DNA of 64,000 bases from Branchiostoma floridae (lineage: Eukaryota > Chordata > Leptocardii > Amphioxiformes > Branchiostomatidae), in the NCBI RefSeq assembly GCF_000003815.2, contig NC_049983.1, positions 11,976,283 through 12,040,282 of the forward strand. The letters are read 5' to 3'. Under the pieces are notes generated by a model that made no database searches, had not been told where the DNA came from, and saw only the letters and a list, made by a program, of their open reading frames with translations. The translations under genes and the position numbers were made by a program. The number at the start of each line of letters is the position of its first letter. Position 1 is the first letter of the stretch. Positions 28,301-38,069 of this stretch are shown in pieces.

Positions 28301-31300
28301 AATCTATTTTGACAAGGGATCTATCTGTTAAGATTCAATTTGACAATTTGTGTTTTCCATCTGATCTGTTTTTTTCACTGAAGGTACTTTCTGATATGCG
28401 ATTCAGAAACAAGAAGTATAGCTAATGAATGACCTGTGCTGCTTCTCTTCAGTTGCTAACTAGATTTCCACCTTTAAAGAATTCGACAGTCCTTTACAAC
28501 TCATCCTCACCTTGAGAATCTGCGCAGGAACCTCTGTGGTGGTGGGGAGGGAGTGAGGAACGTTGATGGCGGAGGCCTGTGATGAGTTGATCTTCACGGC
28601 GGACGACTGTTGAACCTGAACGATCCGGTCGCGCCGCTCCTGCTCCTGCATCTGCTCCCGCATCAGCTGCATCTTCAGCGCCGTGCGGCTCGACATCGTG
28701 CTGGTTTTGAAGGTAGGCTTCCCACTGCAACAAGAGTTAGGTATGATTAAACAACAACAACAAGACATAAACATTGCACTGGTTTTGAAGGTAGGCTTTC
28801 CACTGCAACAAGAGTTAGGTATGATTAAACAGCAACAACAAGACATAAATATTGTGCTGGTTTTGAAGGTAGGCTTCCCACTGCAACAAGAGTTAGGTAT
28901 GATTAAACAGCAACAACAAGACATAAACATTGCACTGGTTTTGAAGGTAGGCTTTCCACTGCAACAAGAGTTAGGTATGATTAAACAGCAACAACAAGAC
29001 ATAAACACTGCGCTGGTTTTGAAGGTAGGCTTCCCGCTTTAATAAGAGTTAGGTATTATTAAACAGCAACAAGACATAAACATTGCACTGATTTTGAAGG
29101 TAGGCTTCCCACTGCAACAAGAGTTAGGTATGATTAAACAACAACAACAAGACATAAACATTGTGCTGGTTTTGAAGGTAGGCTTCCCACTGCAACAAGA
29201 GTTAGGTATGATTAAACAACAATAACAAGACATAAAAACATCATTCATTAGACTTCTTTTAGAGCAAAATGGACTCTCAAATCTTTTCCCTTTCCATGAC
29301 ACCTAATGCTGTCTTTGCTCTTTTACCATTTAGTATAATTTTGCAGTCATTTAGCAGAAAAATTAGTTAGATGACAGGTAAGTCCCAGACAGGGAGATTG
29401 TGTAATACCCGTCACATTTGGCGAAAATCGATCGGACGACAATTCTGCGGCAATTGCCCGAGCATCGCTTATAATACATGTAATAACTTTATTGCACAAC
29501 AATTGTGCAAGGTACAAAGTATGACTTATATGTGACAGGGACCGTTTTCAGGTGAAAAATAAGCGCAGCCCTCTGTCGATCTTAAATATGGCCGATCTTC
29601 CATCGATGCGCCCGAAGATTGTGGATAATGTGACAGGCGTATAAGCCCTTTCTCTATGACAGAGATTCTGTCAACTATGTATAGACAATCATGATTGAAT
29701 GCTAAAGCGATTTGCATGATGACGACTCTGTATGCTGGCATATTACATTTCCTTCAATCATCAAATCATCATTTTTCTACATTTGACAATAAAAGTGTGA
29801 TGAAGTCTTGAAATGTCTTCCTAGACTCCCACTGTGTCATCCACTTAGACCACAACTCATTTTCTTATTGTCAAGCATGGGACAAATGGTGCGGAAGACA
29901 TGCTTTCTGTGGTGTTTACAATTCAAAAAGAAAGTTCTTCTAGAGCTCGAGGTCTCGCTTGTTTGCCAAGATGATGACCCACTAATTGACAAATTTTCAT
30001 AGACTGGGTAATCCTTCCCTGTGATTGGGACAGCTTGTACATAGACCATGGAGCATGAATACATAAGCTTATAGACAAAGCAAAAAATACTCCAAACACT
30101 CTTCTTAGTATTATTTATTGCAAAAGTTTCAAGTTAAGTATTGGATACATTTAACAGTAGAATGGGTTGATATATTATGAGCTTCAGGGCCGTGAGACTA
30201 GTTATACGAAAAACCTGTTTTCCACAGCAAATTTATTGACATATTCTACAAATGAGACATGAAATAAATGTTAAATTGTATGTTTTAAAATGACCCAAGG
30301 ACAGCCTAGAATGACCCTGCTATTACTGAACTATGTATGTGCCTGCAGGTGTACAGGTGGCCATTTGGTACCCCAGGATTCAGGAATTCTTTTCTGTCTA
30401 CATGTATATTATGACATTAAATTGTACTATTTGTAGATGAGTTTCCATGTATCATTAGCACTACATGCAGAAGATTACAGTATATCAATCAGTTTTAAGG
30501 GCAGCACAAGACTATTTCGCATGCCAATTGTTCGCACATCAGTTAGACTTTGGTCAACTCCCATTGTATCTTTGCTAGGCCCACTGTTAGCAAGTGCTAT
30601 TATCATTAAACATTGAGCCAGCGGTTACCACTACATTTTGTATGGATGGTACCCATGCTAAATCTACCTATGGATAAAGATGTCAAAGCAAAATTAACAC
30701 CTGATAATGATTGTACCACCAGTAAGCGACAATCACAATGGAATATTTTAGACAGATTTACAACTTGTCTCTGCAATTACCTCAATTGCTGTACCCTAGA
30801 AAGACTACATTAGGTGAAGTTACCTTATTCTTATGCTTACTTAGAATTGAAGAATGTGGCACTGGTATGTTCATAGTGATAAACATACATGGCTAAGGGC
30901 ACTGCATAGTCTTTTGGCTGAAGCACATAGCAAGAAATACACACCAGAATAAAATTTACACCTGCAGTGGACCTGCTGGTTTCTCCAGAAAATATATGTA
31001 GACCCCCAACAGGGAGTGGCCTTTCACCAACTTTGTCAGAAAAACTGACCACATACTTTCACTTATTCACATTCTCCATAAAATTAATAATTGAACCCAT
31101 TTCAGGTCAGCCATGGTCAGTTCTTTCCCCTTAGAATAGTGTAATATACTTACGTGAATCAAAATACAGATTTGGACAGACAAGGTGCATGCTTTAACTT
31201 GGTTTAAGCACATCTTCTTTGACTAGATACACTGCCCACGAGAAGTAACTACTAAAGAAGCAAGAAAGATGAAATCAGTTGGGATGATATAGAAGAGATG

Positions 31301-32376
31301 AAAAAGATATTCTGGGTTCATCAACATAAACATTTTTGCCCCCCGTCAGTATGTACTGTACTGAAGCAGGCAGTCAGTTCTCTTTTCCCTCCCACAGTCA
31401 CAGGTTACTTTTCACATATGCATAGCAGCACTCATTTCCACCTCAAGACAACCAAATAAGTGTAAATGACACATACCGGTACCAAAGTCCACAATGATTG
31501 TAAAACCGCTCCATTTTAGCTGCACCGAGGAGCTCTCCTGTCAGTTGCTCAAACTCCGAGTCAAACTGACCCACTCACCAGGTGGAAAGGGGTCACATAG
31601 CCCCAAGCCAGGAAGAGACACTACCATTTGGCACTTCTTTACCAACCAAATCACCCTTAGTTAGTATATAATCACATCATTAACCTACACAAGGCAGGTG
31701 GTCTAGAAAAAGTACAAAGATTAGAACGTTTAAAGGATTCTTTTTTTAAGCTCCTTATTAGTAATACTAATAGTCTAAGGCACTACAGTGCCTTGTCAGC
31801 AGTATTTTGTAACACATATTAGGATGCCAAGGGATAGAAAATTAATGTTGCATTATTATTTCGCTATTATATCGCGATATTGACAAAATATGACCCTACT
31901 AGGAAGCCAAAATCTAAGCCACTTTATCCTCCTATGCCACCCATACATCCCGAAATGAGCTGGACAAAAAATATATTGAAAAAAATCTGTAAATACAATT
32001 TCCTCACTAATAATGCAAATAAAACTAATAATCCAAAAATTTTTGGTGCACCCAATTTTTTTAAGCTGGGTGTACCCGTGCACCTAATCCCCAAATTGTA
32101 TTTCGAGCCCTGTCCACTAGTCCCTTCTTGCATAACCACAGTATCCTCTTTCATAACATAACAACACCCACAACATACCAGATCTATCTACTAGTACCAC
32201 TCATAAAATTTTGTGACCATATATTCTTTATTACGAAAGATAAAAAACTACTGCAATACTATAAGAAGCTACGAGGGGGTCCAAAATCTATATTTTGTAC
32301 ACACCATTAAATACTGGTATCAAGACAATCCATCCAGGCCTTCTTGATAAGGTATCATGCTGACTGAGATACACAG

Positions 32377-32463
<87 letters not shown>

Positions 32464-35400
32464 AACAAATACAAACACAGCTGCCTTAAACATATCTTCC
32501 ATGTTTAAAGGAGGTAATGACGCAGCAACAGAAATATGTAATGTTGTAAAACAATGATATTTATGTTTTCATCATTCAGATGTCATAACAAAAATTTGAT
32601 GTCCCTTGGCAGCAGTTGACCCAAATAAGGTGGGTTTGGCAGGTTTTTGCTAGGGGCGGTTGAATTACCGGAAACACAGCTTTTTTTAAGACTACTTCTT
32701 CTTAAACATCTTCAATTGAGGTAAAGCAATACGCTTTTTTTTTCAAATAGCTCAAAGTACAAAGTAGCTTTGCTGCAGATTGGGTTTTCAGCCAGGCACA
32801 CCAGGTCACCTCTACTCTTCTCAATAATTGTGTATACAGTAGAAGCCGCTTAATTGCACGGCCCATTTGCCAGTAAATTTTGTGCAATTATCCGGCTGGT
32901 GCAATAATGCGAAGTTATCTAGCTGGGCCGCATTGTTTGGGGATTTGGGGATTCCGTGCAGTTAATAGAAGTGTGCGTTAATCCGGTGTGCAATTAACTG
33001 GCTTCTACTGTACTATGCAGAGGTTTGACACCTGAGTATAACAGCTGAAATGCTGCCCCCTATCGGTACTGCAGATAACATGTCATTCTCTTGCACATAA
33101 CCGCTAGATTCAGCGTGAGCTGATGAATCTAACATTTTCAGCAATCGAGGCTGTGTTATATTTTGGAAGAATTTTTTTTAGTCCAGGCACATTCAAACAA
33201 GTTAACTATGGGTGAAAAATAATGGAAAAGTATCGGTAACTTATCAATTTGTTTGGTTGATGGTTTATTTCTGTGTTTTCATAGAAAATTTATGGGATTG
33301 AGTGTCTGCGTGAGTGTGTGCGTGTGCACGTGTGTGCTGCTGTTCTGTTCTTCCGATAATGTCCATCTGCCGAGGAATCGGCAATTACTGACATGTTTGC
33401 CAGATATGAAACAGAGCTGACTTGGTCCATTTATTTCTTCCAAGTAAATTGACAACAAAATGGAGTTCTGAGGCTCAAAATCTAGGTTGCACCCTGTGCA
33501 ACCTGAGTTTAGCAAAAAGTTGCACCAAGCAAAAAGTGGTTGCAATGTGGGTATTTTGCATGCTGTTAAGTGTGTGCACTTATCATTTCTTTGAAAATAA
33601 CAGTTTAGCAATGTGATTTTGATGACCTAATACCTCCTTGAAATAGATTTTATGCAAATTATTTGTTTTCCATCATCAACATCTATCCACATACCAAAAA
33701 TCATGAAAAGTCATCATTTCTTTCTGGAGTTAACGTTTATAATCCTCTTTGGAAATTCTTGACCAAATGCTCCTTCAAAAAACATATGTCACTTCCTACC
33801 GAGGACAAACGTGCAGTACCAAGGAAAGTCGTTAGGCGGTCAAACCCTACCAATACAGCAAATATGAAGACTACATAATAACTTTATTGCAAGATCATGC
33901 CGTGGGCTAATTGCAAAGTAAGACAGTGGTATACAGAACATGAACATGTCACATATGTGGTATACAGACTATGAAACCAATCTATCCCGCTGCTGCTCAT
34001 CTGATCATCATCATCATCCTTACTGCTCAGCCCGTAGAAAAGCAGGATACTAGCAGCTGCACAATGACCAATGTTAGTGCAAACCAAGGGAAGGAATGGA
34101 GAATAATGAGGACATGTACCAAAACAGGACATGTGAAATTTAAAGGGGCATTCCACTCCAGAAGGGAGTCTTGTTTTCCAATAGATAATGTGGCAATGAA
34201 TACATAATCAGCCGAATTCTGTGGAATTCACCATGGGATGAATTACGTGATGTGTACAATAATGACACTCACTAAACCCATGCAGACCCTACCCATGCAT
34301 CCCCTATACGCATAGACACTGTGTTTATCGTACATATTTTCGAAATAAATGAGGTACGCTAAGCATACCGAGAAGGCAAATTGCTCATAAGATAGCAAAG
34401 AATACAAGAACAAGACGAGTTTCTAAGCGAACCTGAAATTAGTTTTGTAACCTTACCTAAAAGTTTTGCATTATTCAGCCATAGGATTAATTCAATTAGA
34501 GGGTACTTGGGGAGTTTAGTAGAAGACTGAATGCTTTTGAGCTTGTGGAGCAACTGGGTACTTTATTGTATAATGTGAAGTAGTGACTAGTATGTAGTTA
34601 TCACTTCCTAAAATTAATATCTATCGGAAAATAACACTCCCATGTGGAGTGGAATGCCCCTTTAAGTGGTGTTCAAATTCTACAATACAAAGGACGGGGG
34701 AGGGGGGCAGCTTGGAGAATCTTGTTGACTGAAAGACAAACACTACAGAAAATATACTACCTTAATGAATTTTAGTTTTATTTTTCATGGAGGTTATCCC
34801 CATGGACTGAAAATAACGTACTGTTGGCTTAATTTGCAGAAAAGAACAAATTATGAAAGACTACATATTTGATGCAAACCTCAACTGAAAATCTCAACGT
34901 TAGCATGTAGAAAAAAACTGCTGTACAAAATTGGAATTTGGTGACAACTTTGGAATCTTAGCCACAGTTTATTCGTTTGTGAAACTTAAAAATCGTGATA
35001 TCGTGTCAACTGCTATAATATACACAATTGTTTATGGGTGGCATGGCAGAAATCAAAGAGAAAGAGGAAGTGACCACTGTTTCGTGACTTCTCCTTCCTA
35101 ACAGTTGAGTTAAAGAATAAATGTTAACAAGAACGTTTAAGTACTGCATATACCATGCATTCAGATAATAAGATGAAGGAGAGGTGGACAAGGCAGTGTG
35201 AGGTAAACATGGACATGTGGGAGGGGAGGGGGAGGGCTGTTGTGAAGTCCACCTGCCACCATGTCCCAGTTGGGACGTCCCAAAAGGAAATAGACGACTC
35301 GTGTTGTTTGATCATCCGTTATAGGAGGTGTATCATCTATAACTGGAAGCAAATTCACCGCGCTATGATCCTCTTCGCCAGTTCTGTGCTGTTTTACCCC

Positions 35401-38069
35401 TGCCATACCCTCCCCCCAACAAAGAAGTCATATGATCACAATGCATTGCAACATACACGAAACCACAAACATTGCACTGCGTACCTTGGCTGGACTTGCC
35501 GACTCTTCAATTCGTGAAACACCGAGTCCTGCCCCGACTTACTAAGATCTGGAAGATCCCCTTCGTTTTTGAGATCAAAGCTCAGATCAACACCTGACTC
35601 GTCTTGCATCTGAAATCCTTCTTTACGTGAATTTTGAACCAAATGTTTTCACTTCCTCCCACTCCCCTTGTAACTCTATATGCCGACTCTGCTACCTTAT
35701 TTTTCCATGCTTGGGAGGAACGAAAATTCTTTCCGTTGATTGGTGTATTTGTACCACGTGGCTTAGAAACGTCATCTAATCAGAAGCGATGATTGGTACA
35801 TTTAGAGTCACAGGACTTCCTGTGTGGTGACGTTTCTAGTCCGAAATAGGCATGTGACGTAAATTTGGCGGGAGTTGCGACTACTGGACGATGAACTTTT
35901 GTATTTCGTCAGAGCTCTATTGTTCATGAAGCATATCCATTTTTATAGCCCAAGCAGATTTGAGTTCGTACCGACAATGTCGTAACACGGATTTTCGTTT
36001 TTATTGGGAGAGAAAGAAAGAGACTATAAATAGGTATGACGACAGACTAGGGGAGGTCCGTGCCCTGTACCACCCGGACCTGGGGTCAGGCTGATACGTC
36101 ATGGACGTACCCTGCGATCAATGGAGCAAACAGGTGGAGCCAATTTCGATGCGCAGCTGCAAACGAATATGAGAATACTACCGTTAGTACTGCATAACAA
36201 AGGATAGAAGGAGTGAGGCCAACGAATATAGAATGATGATGAATTCAAATGTTTTGCAATACACGGCTTTCTGCTTTTTGGTCATCGATGCATTCGCGTC
36301 GCATCACTTCAGATCCAAAGACTTGTCATCAATTCGCTGCAATTGCCATTTTTAATTGTTAATCTTATATTGTTCAAGCAGAGTTCACACTGTCTTGCTT
36401 TCACTATCACAAGGCTGTAACGTTATACATATACCATCCAAGCAGAGGTTTAAGCATAACCTCCAGCCAAACTGGCTCCAAAAAAGAAAACCAACAGAAA
36501 AACAGAAAGAAAAAAGAGAGAAAAAAGACTTCGAAAACAAGCCGGAGCCTAAAGTGGGTATCGCAAAAACCGGCGCATGCCCAGTGAGATACATCTGCTT
36601 GGACACTCTTTAGAGAGTGGTCTGCTGGTTTGCTACTCTGGCTACGCTTTGTTTCATAAACCTGTTTCGGTGCGACACCTTGCGGATGGCGCTTGAAATA
36701 TAACCAGTGCTGGTTGATTGGTTGATAAAGGCATATGGTATTGAAGGGCAGGTCGTGGGTGGTATGCTGGTTGGAGAGTGTAGGGGTCCTTTCCGGTGTC
36801 CAATGGTCGTACACCTTGCTGGGGAGCTACGTATACTGAAAAGGCGACGTGCTTCGACTTGGTAGAGGATGACCACTCCGCTTAAAAGTCAGGTTATAGG
36901 GCCATGCGCTATCTGGAGGATGTCCAAGACGTTCCACGATATATTAAAATCGACCATGAAGTCAAGTGTTTGTTTAGCTTATGATCAAAGGCTCATCTAC
37001 GCCTACGCCAGGTAACGTTGCCCACACTAGCTAGGTTGAGGATTCTTGAGCCCTCCTTGGGGTCAAGTGCCCTCCAATAAGTGCACGTGTGTCTCTTTGA
37101 TTTCATCATACAATCATGTGATCAAATTTATAGCCTCCTTCGCAGACTTCTTAGAGTGCTAACGTTTTTTGGGGGGGAGGGGGGGGGGGTATCGGTCATG
37201 ATTTTACAGGCTACTCCAAGGAAACTATCTCTCCCGGCATTAGAGTACCTAGCCCATGTGTTTGAACTTCGCGAATCGGCGCTCTCACATAAATAAACAC
37301 CGGAGCTAGTGCGTACTCTGAGAAGTCAGCGAAGGAGGCTACCAAACGCACTCGGTAACGCCAAGGACGTTATATCAGATATCGTCCTTGGTAACGCGAA
37401 GTCGTATTGCACAGCATTTCACTTAGCTTGCTGAGATATTGACAATTTTGGTTCGCCATGAACACCGGTCTGTGTGTGTATATCCTGCATACCTTTACTG
37501 CCATTATCATCAAGTACCTGATGGGAGCACACATACTACGCCTTTTCGCTTCATATTTTCTACTTACTTATTTTTCTTTCCTATGACGATTTCCTTTATC
37601 AACCGTATAGAATAAAAATGATTCTATGATGTGAAAACAGCAGTGAGTGCCAGCGACATTTTAACAGCAATGTCTGGTTGCGTTGTAAACGTGTGTAGTT
37701 AAAGCTCGAGCGGCATAACAACTTTAATAAATTATATGGCATTTTCTAATTAACAACTTCTTGCATGACTGACTATAGGTTATACCTTACTTATAACGCT
37801 AAATAATAACAATGGTCGACCACACAGTTTGATGTATATACAAAAAACAATTCCGCCAGAACTCCGACTGATTTATTGAAAGTCACTGTTGACACTCACG
37901 TGTTGTGTTGGAACAGGTCAACCTTCTTCCCGTCTAGCAGGGACGACAGCAGCGAGTTGGCGCCTGCTTCAGTCTTGCCCCCGGGGACGGAATCACCCCC
38001 TCCTCCGCAACATGCTTGCTTTTCCTCCGGCTCTGCCTTCACTTTTACCCCGAACGGTAGTTTCACCAT
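10074..38069 (-). CDS. MITF: MITF/TFE-family bHLH-leucine zipper transcription factor
   Basis: Core exons: 35609-35485 (first), 28700-28511, 24539-24279, 16656-16561, 13074-12885, 11265-11190, 10808-10661 and 10373-10074. Their 1386 nt give 461 residues, and every junction is in phase. The alternative first exon 38069-37900 gives 476. Seen: the Rag-docking segment [10 protein letters not shown] (from residue 45, TFEB S3/R4/Q10/L11 equivalents), SPMSLL around Ser178 (TFEB S142-like), the acidic activation motif [13 protein letters not shown] (194-206), SASCPADL around Ser252 (TFEB S211-like 14-3-3 site), a psi-K-x-E SUMO motif at Lys261, basic region [12 protein letters not shown] plus IERRRR, helix-loop-helix, leucine zipper, and C-terminal SRRSS. 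Known: MiT/TFE dimers bind E-box/CLEAR sites in the nucleus and link lysosomal nutrient sensing to transcription. Inferred: a single pre-duplication MITF/TFEB/TFE3/TFEC orthologue with its nutrient-control sites intact. Confidence 0.96.
10661..10808 (-). CDS. MITF: MITF exon 7, helix 2 and leucine zipper
   Basis: Encodes [20 protein letters not shown] followed by the zipper up to LLRIQ. It aligns without gaps to vertebrate MITF across the zipper, so the register shift that limits dimerisation to the MiT family appears to be kept. Confidence 0.96.
11190..11265 (-). CDS. MITF: MITF exon 6, end of basic region and helix 1
   Basis: Entered in phase 1 (A+TT makes Ile), left in phase 2. It encodes [20 protein letters not shown] and the start of the loop, nearly identical to vertebrate family members. 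Arg/Glu contacts with the E-box are preserved. Confidence 0.97.
12292..12393 (-). CDS. MITF: candidate duplicated alternative basic-region exon of MITF
   Basis: The frame encodes [18 protein letters not shown] and ends at a donor (GTATGC) in the same phase as the main exon. A strong acceptor (ctttccttccattgcag) at 12394 gives a 102-nt exon, symmetrical in phase 1, that could be inserted after exon 5. Weaker acceptors before 12373 or 12340 give phase-0 entry and could replace exon 5. Over 14 shared codons there are five base differences, all at third positions and four of them silent, which indicates selection on the protein. Use in RNA is not shown. Confidence 0.6.
12885..13074 (-). CDS. MITF: MITF exon 5, 14-3-3 site, SUMO site and start of basic region
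   Basis: 63 codons plus 1 nt. It contains [15 protein letters not shown] (14-3-3 serine and psi-K-x-E) and [14 protein letters not shown], the first part of the basic region. The donor is GTAAGT. A near copy of its last 14 codons lies 590 bp further on at 12292-12333. Confidence 0.95.
13286..13651. mobile_element. MITE with long terminal inverted repeats and TAA flanks (Harbinger-like)
   Basis: Ends are GGYCACACCRATTTAATTTC and its inverted counterpart, about 33 bp with few mismatches. The element is flanked by TAA on both sides (13283-13285 and 13652-13654), a 3-bp target duplication typical of PIF/Harbinger. No transposase. It lies in the MITF exon 4-5 intron. Confidence 0.7.
15701..16025. 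repeat. two-copy tandem duplication, period 167 bp
   Basis: Copies start at 15701 and 15868 with TGTGTCTACTATCAGCAGGA and stay similar for about 155 bp. Intronic, no coding frame kept. Confidence 0.85.
16561..16656 (-). CDS. MITF: MITF exon 4, acidic activation domain
   Basis: 32 codons, phase 0 at both ends. It encodes [13 protein letters not shown], the conserved p300-contacting activation helix of the family, followed by a short linker. The preceding intron is 7.6 kb and holds several exon-like frames. A counterpart of the small vertebrate exon between this one and the SPM exon was not found. Confidence 0.95.
17799..17966. repeat. two-copy tandem duplication, period 84 bp
   Basis: Copies start at 17799 and 17883 with GAAGGTTTTACAAGCAACTA. 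Intronic in MITF. Confidence 0.9.
18061..18267 (-). CDS. cassette-like ORF in the MITF exon 3-4 intron, function unknown
   Basis: 69 codons, open between an acceptor (acagtag) and a donor (GTAGTG), phase 0 at both ends and without a start codon at its 5' end. It begins [15 protein letters not shown]. It could join the exon-like ORFs at 20042 or 22241 to MITF exon 4. Evidence is limited to splice signals and frame. Confidence 0.2.
19938..20042 (-). CDS. exon-like ORF in the MITF exon 3-4 intron, function unknown
   Basis: 35 codons from an ATG at 20042, starting [20 protein letters not shown], to a GTAGGG donor in phase 0. The composition is coding-like and acidic at the start. It is phase-compatible with MITF exon 4. 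No homologue is recognised. Confidence 0.3.
21888..22241 (-). CDS. exon-like ORF in the MITF exon 3-4 intron, function unknown
   Basis: 118 codons from an ATG at 22241 to a GTAGGT donor in phase 0. The product is basic: an N-terminal CACGTC with paired cysteines, then lysine/arginine-rich segments. It could be an alternative start for a short MITF form joined to exon 4 (phase 0), part of a nested gene, or chance. I do not recognise a domain. Confidence 0.25.
22429..22481. repeat. (CTA)n-type triplet microsatellite
   Basis: Imperfect run of CTA/TAC triplets with single GAC and TGC interruptions, in an MITF intron. Confidence 0.9.
24279..24539 (-). CDS. MITF: MITF exon 3, conserved VETKL...PTRYHIQQ block
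   Basis: 87 codons, phase 0 at both ends. It begins [15 protein letters not shown], the block at which vertebrate MITF-M joins the common transcript, and ends with DSPMSLL, the equivalent of the mTORC1/ERK site TFEB Ser142. The middle is threonine/proline-rich. Confidence 0.95.
25105..25173 (-). CDS. MITF: candidate internal first exon of MITF (M-like position), 23 codons
   Basis: The ATG at 25173 starts [17 protein letters not shown] and ends at a consensus donor GTAAGG in phase 0, compatible with exon 3. Short, and supported only by start, donor and phase. Confidence 0.3.
25469..25654 (-). CDS. MITF: candidate internal first exon of MITF (M-like position), 62 codons
   Basis: The ATG at 25654 starts [17 protein letters not shown] and ends AHLAAQ at a donor GTAAAA in phase 0. 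It lies 0.9 kb upstream of exon 3, which is also phase 0, so the join would read ...AAQ-VETKL. The position matches vertebrate exon 1M. No sequence similarity to known first exons is recognised. It could instead be a chance ORF. Confidence 0.4.
27330..27877. mobile_element. MITE with CATGCCCGTAGCCAGG ends
   Basis: The 16-bp terminal inverted repeat CATGCCCGTAGCCAGG at 27330 is matched exactly by its reverse complement ending at 27877. The interior is G/C-run-rich with short repeated phrases and no transposase frame. No clear target duplication. Non-autonomous DNA element in an MITF intron; class not assigned. Confidence 0.75.
28511..28700 (-). CDS. MITF: MITF exon 2, Rag-GTPase docking and glutamine-rich segment
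   Basis: Entered in phase 2, left in phase 0. It encodes [20 protein letters not shown], matching the N-terminus of TFEB that docks on Rag GTPases at lysosomes. PAQILK before the donor matches the PxEVLK of vertebrate MITF and TFEB. Its acceptor is the last copy of a 78-bp tandem repeat. Confidence 0.95.
28698..29238. repeat. minisatellite, seven copies of 78 bp, containing a 3' splice site
   Basis: Units begin at 28698, 28776, 28854, 28932, 29010, 29085 and 29163. Six spacings are 78 bp except one of 75 bp, which lacks one CAA triplet. On the minus strand each unit holds a pyrimidine-rich stretch, TGCAG and a terminal CCAG. The CCAG of the first unit in plus coordinates is the acceptor of MITF exon 2. 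Because 78 is divisible by three, frames stay open on both strands. Confidence 0.95.
29406..29644. mobile_element. short inverted-repeat element (probable MITE)
   Basis: The left end ATACCCGTCACAT is mirrored by ATGTGACAGGCGTAT at the right. The ends are imperfect (13-15 bp). No coding content. Confidence 0.4.
31990..32117. mobile_element. partial copy of the GTGCACC-rich element
   Basis: Shares TTTTTTGGTGCACCCAA, GTGCACCTAATCCC and the end ATTTCGAGCCCTG with the fuller element at 62367-62737. Only one end is recognisable. Confidence 0.55.
32378..32462. repeat. (CA)n microsatellite
   Basis: About 42 uninterrupted CA units in the first long MITF intron. Likely polymorphic in length. Confidence 0.97.
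32837..33010. mobile_element. 174-bp pogo/Tigger-like MITE, copy 1
   Basis: The ends CAGTAGAAGCC and GGCTTCTACTG are exact inverted repeats flanked by TA on both sides, as for Tc1/mariner-pogo insertions. The interior repeats TGCAATTA and GCAGTTAA motifs. An equal-length copy lies at 62033-62206. Confidence 0.8.
34140..34665. mobile_element. MITE with TTAA target duplication
   Basis: The termini AGGGGCATTCCACTCC and GGAGTGGAATGCCCCT are exact inverted repeats, bordered by TTAA at 34140-34143 and 34662-34665. This is the signature of piggyBac- or Kolobok-type movement. Non-autonomous. Confidence 0.8.
35485..35609 (-). CDS. MITF: MITF first coding exon, A-type
   Basis: The ATG at 35609 starts [14 protein letters not shown], with FHELKS near the end. 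This parallels the vertebrate MITF-A start (MQ-ESG and YELKS) and the ESG/YELKS stretch of TFE3. It encodes 41 codons plus 2 nt and ends at a GTACGC donor. A ttcag directly precedes the ATG, so a spliced 5'UTR is possible. Confidence 0.85.
35650..35900 (-). promoter_or_regulatory. putative promoter of the A-type MITF start
   Basis: Upstream of the ATG at 35609 there is a palindromic E-box CACGTG at 35755-35760, two inverted CCAAT boxes (ATTGG on plus, near 35739 and 35792), and a TTTGGCGGGA E2F-like site near 35868. No TATA box is evident. An E-box here would allow feedback by the MITF protein itself. This is inference from short motifs. Confidence 0.35.
37171..37189 (+). other. guanine run, possible G-quadruplex
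   Basis: Seven G, one A, then eleven G in a row on the plus strand (a C run in the MITF transcript), between the two alternative first exons. Confidence 0.7.
37900..38069 (-). CDS. MITF: MITF alternative first coding exon (upstream)
   Basis: The ATG at 38069 opens 56 codons starting [16 protein letters not shown], with a VKAE SUMO-type motif and a later NSLLSSLL. The exon ends in phase 2 at a GTGAGT donor (37899-37894). It joins the Rag-docking exon at 28700 in frame, but cannot join the exon at 35609 in frame, because that reads into a stop. The two are therefore alternative, not consecutive, coding exons. GC-rich and coding-like. Confidence 0.7.

Noticed and set aside
28698-29238. Regular repeats resembling a CRISPR array
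   Set aside because: The units are tandem with no unique spacers, and the genome is eukaryotic.
28460-29302. Long ORFs on both strands through the 28.5-29.3 kb region, one with repeated [16 protein letters not shown]-type units
   Set aside because: They are produced by the 78-bp minisatellite, whose unit length is a multiple of three. Only the 3' part is true MITF exon 2.
35155-35517. 120-codon plus-strand ORF next to the MITF A exon
   Set aside because: It overlaps the real minus-strand exon, has low-complexity composition and no recognisable domain.
36407-36814. 135-codon minus-strand ORF in the MITF upstream intron
   Set aside because: Its phenylalanine-rich stretch comes from a simple A/G-rich run. 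No splice or phase support.
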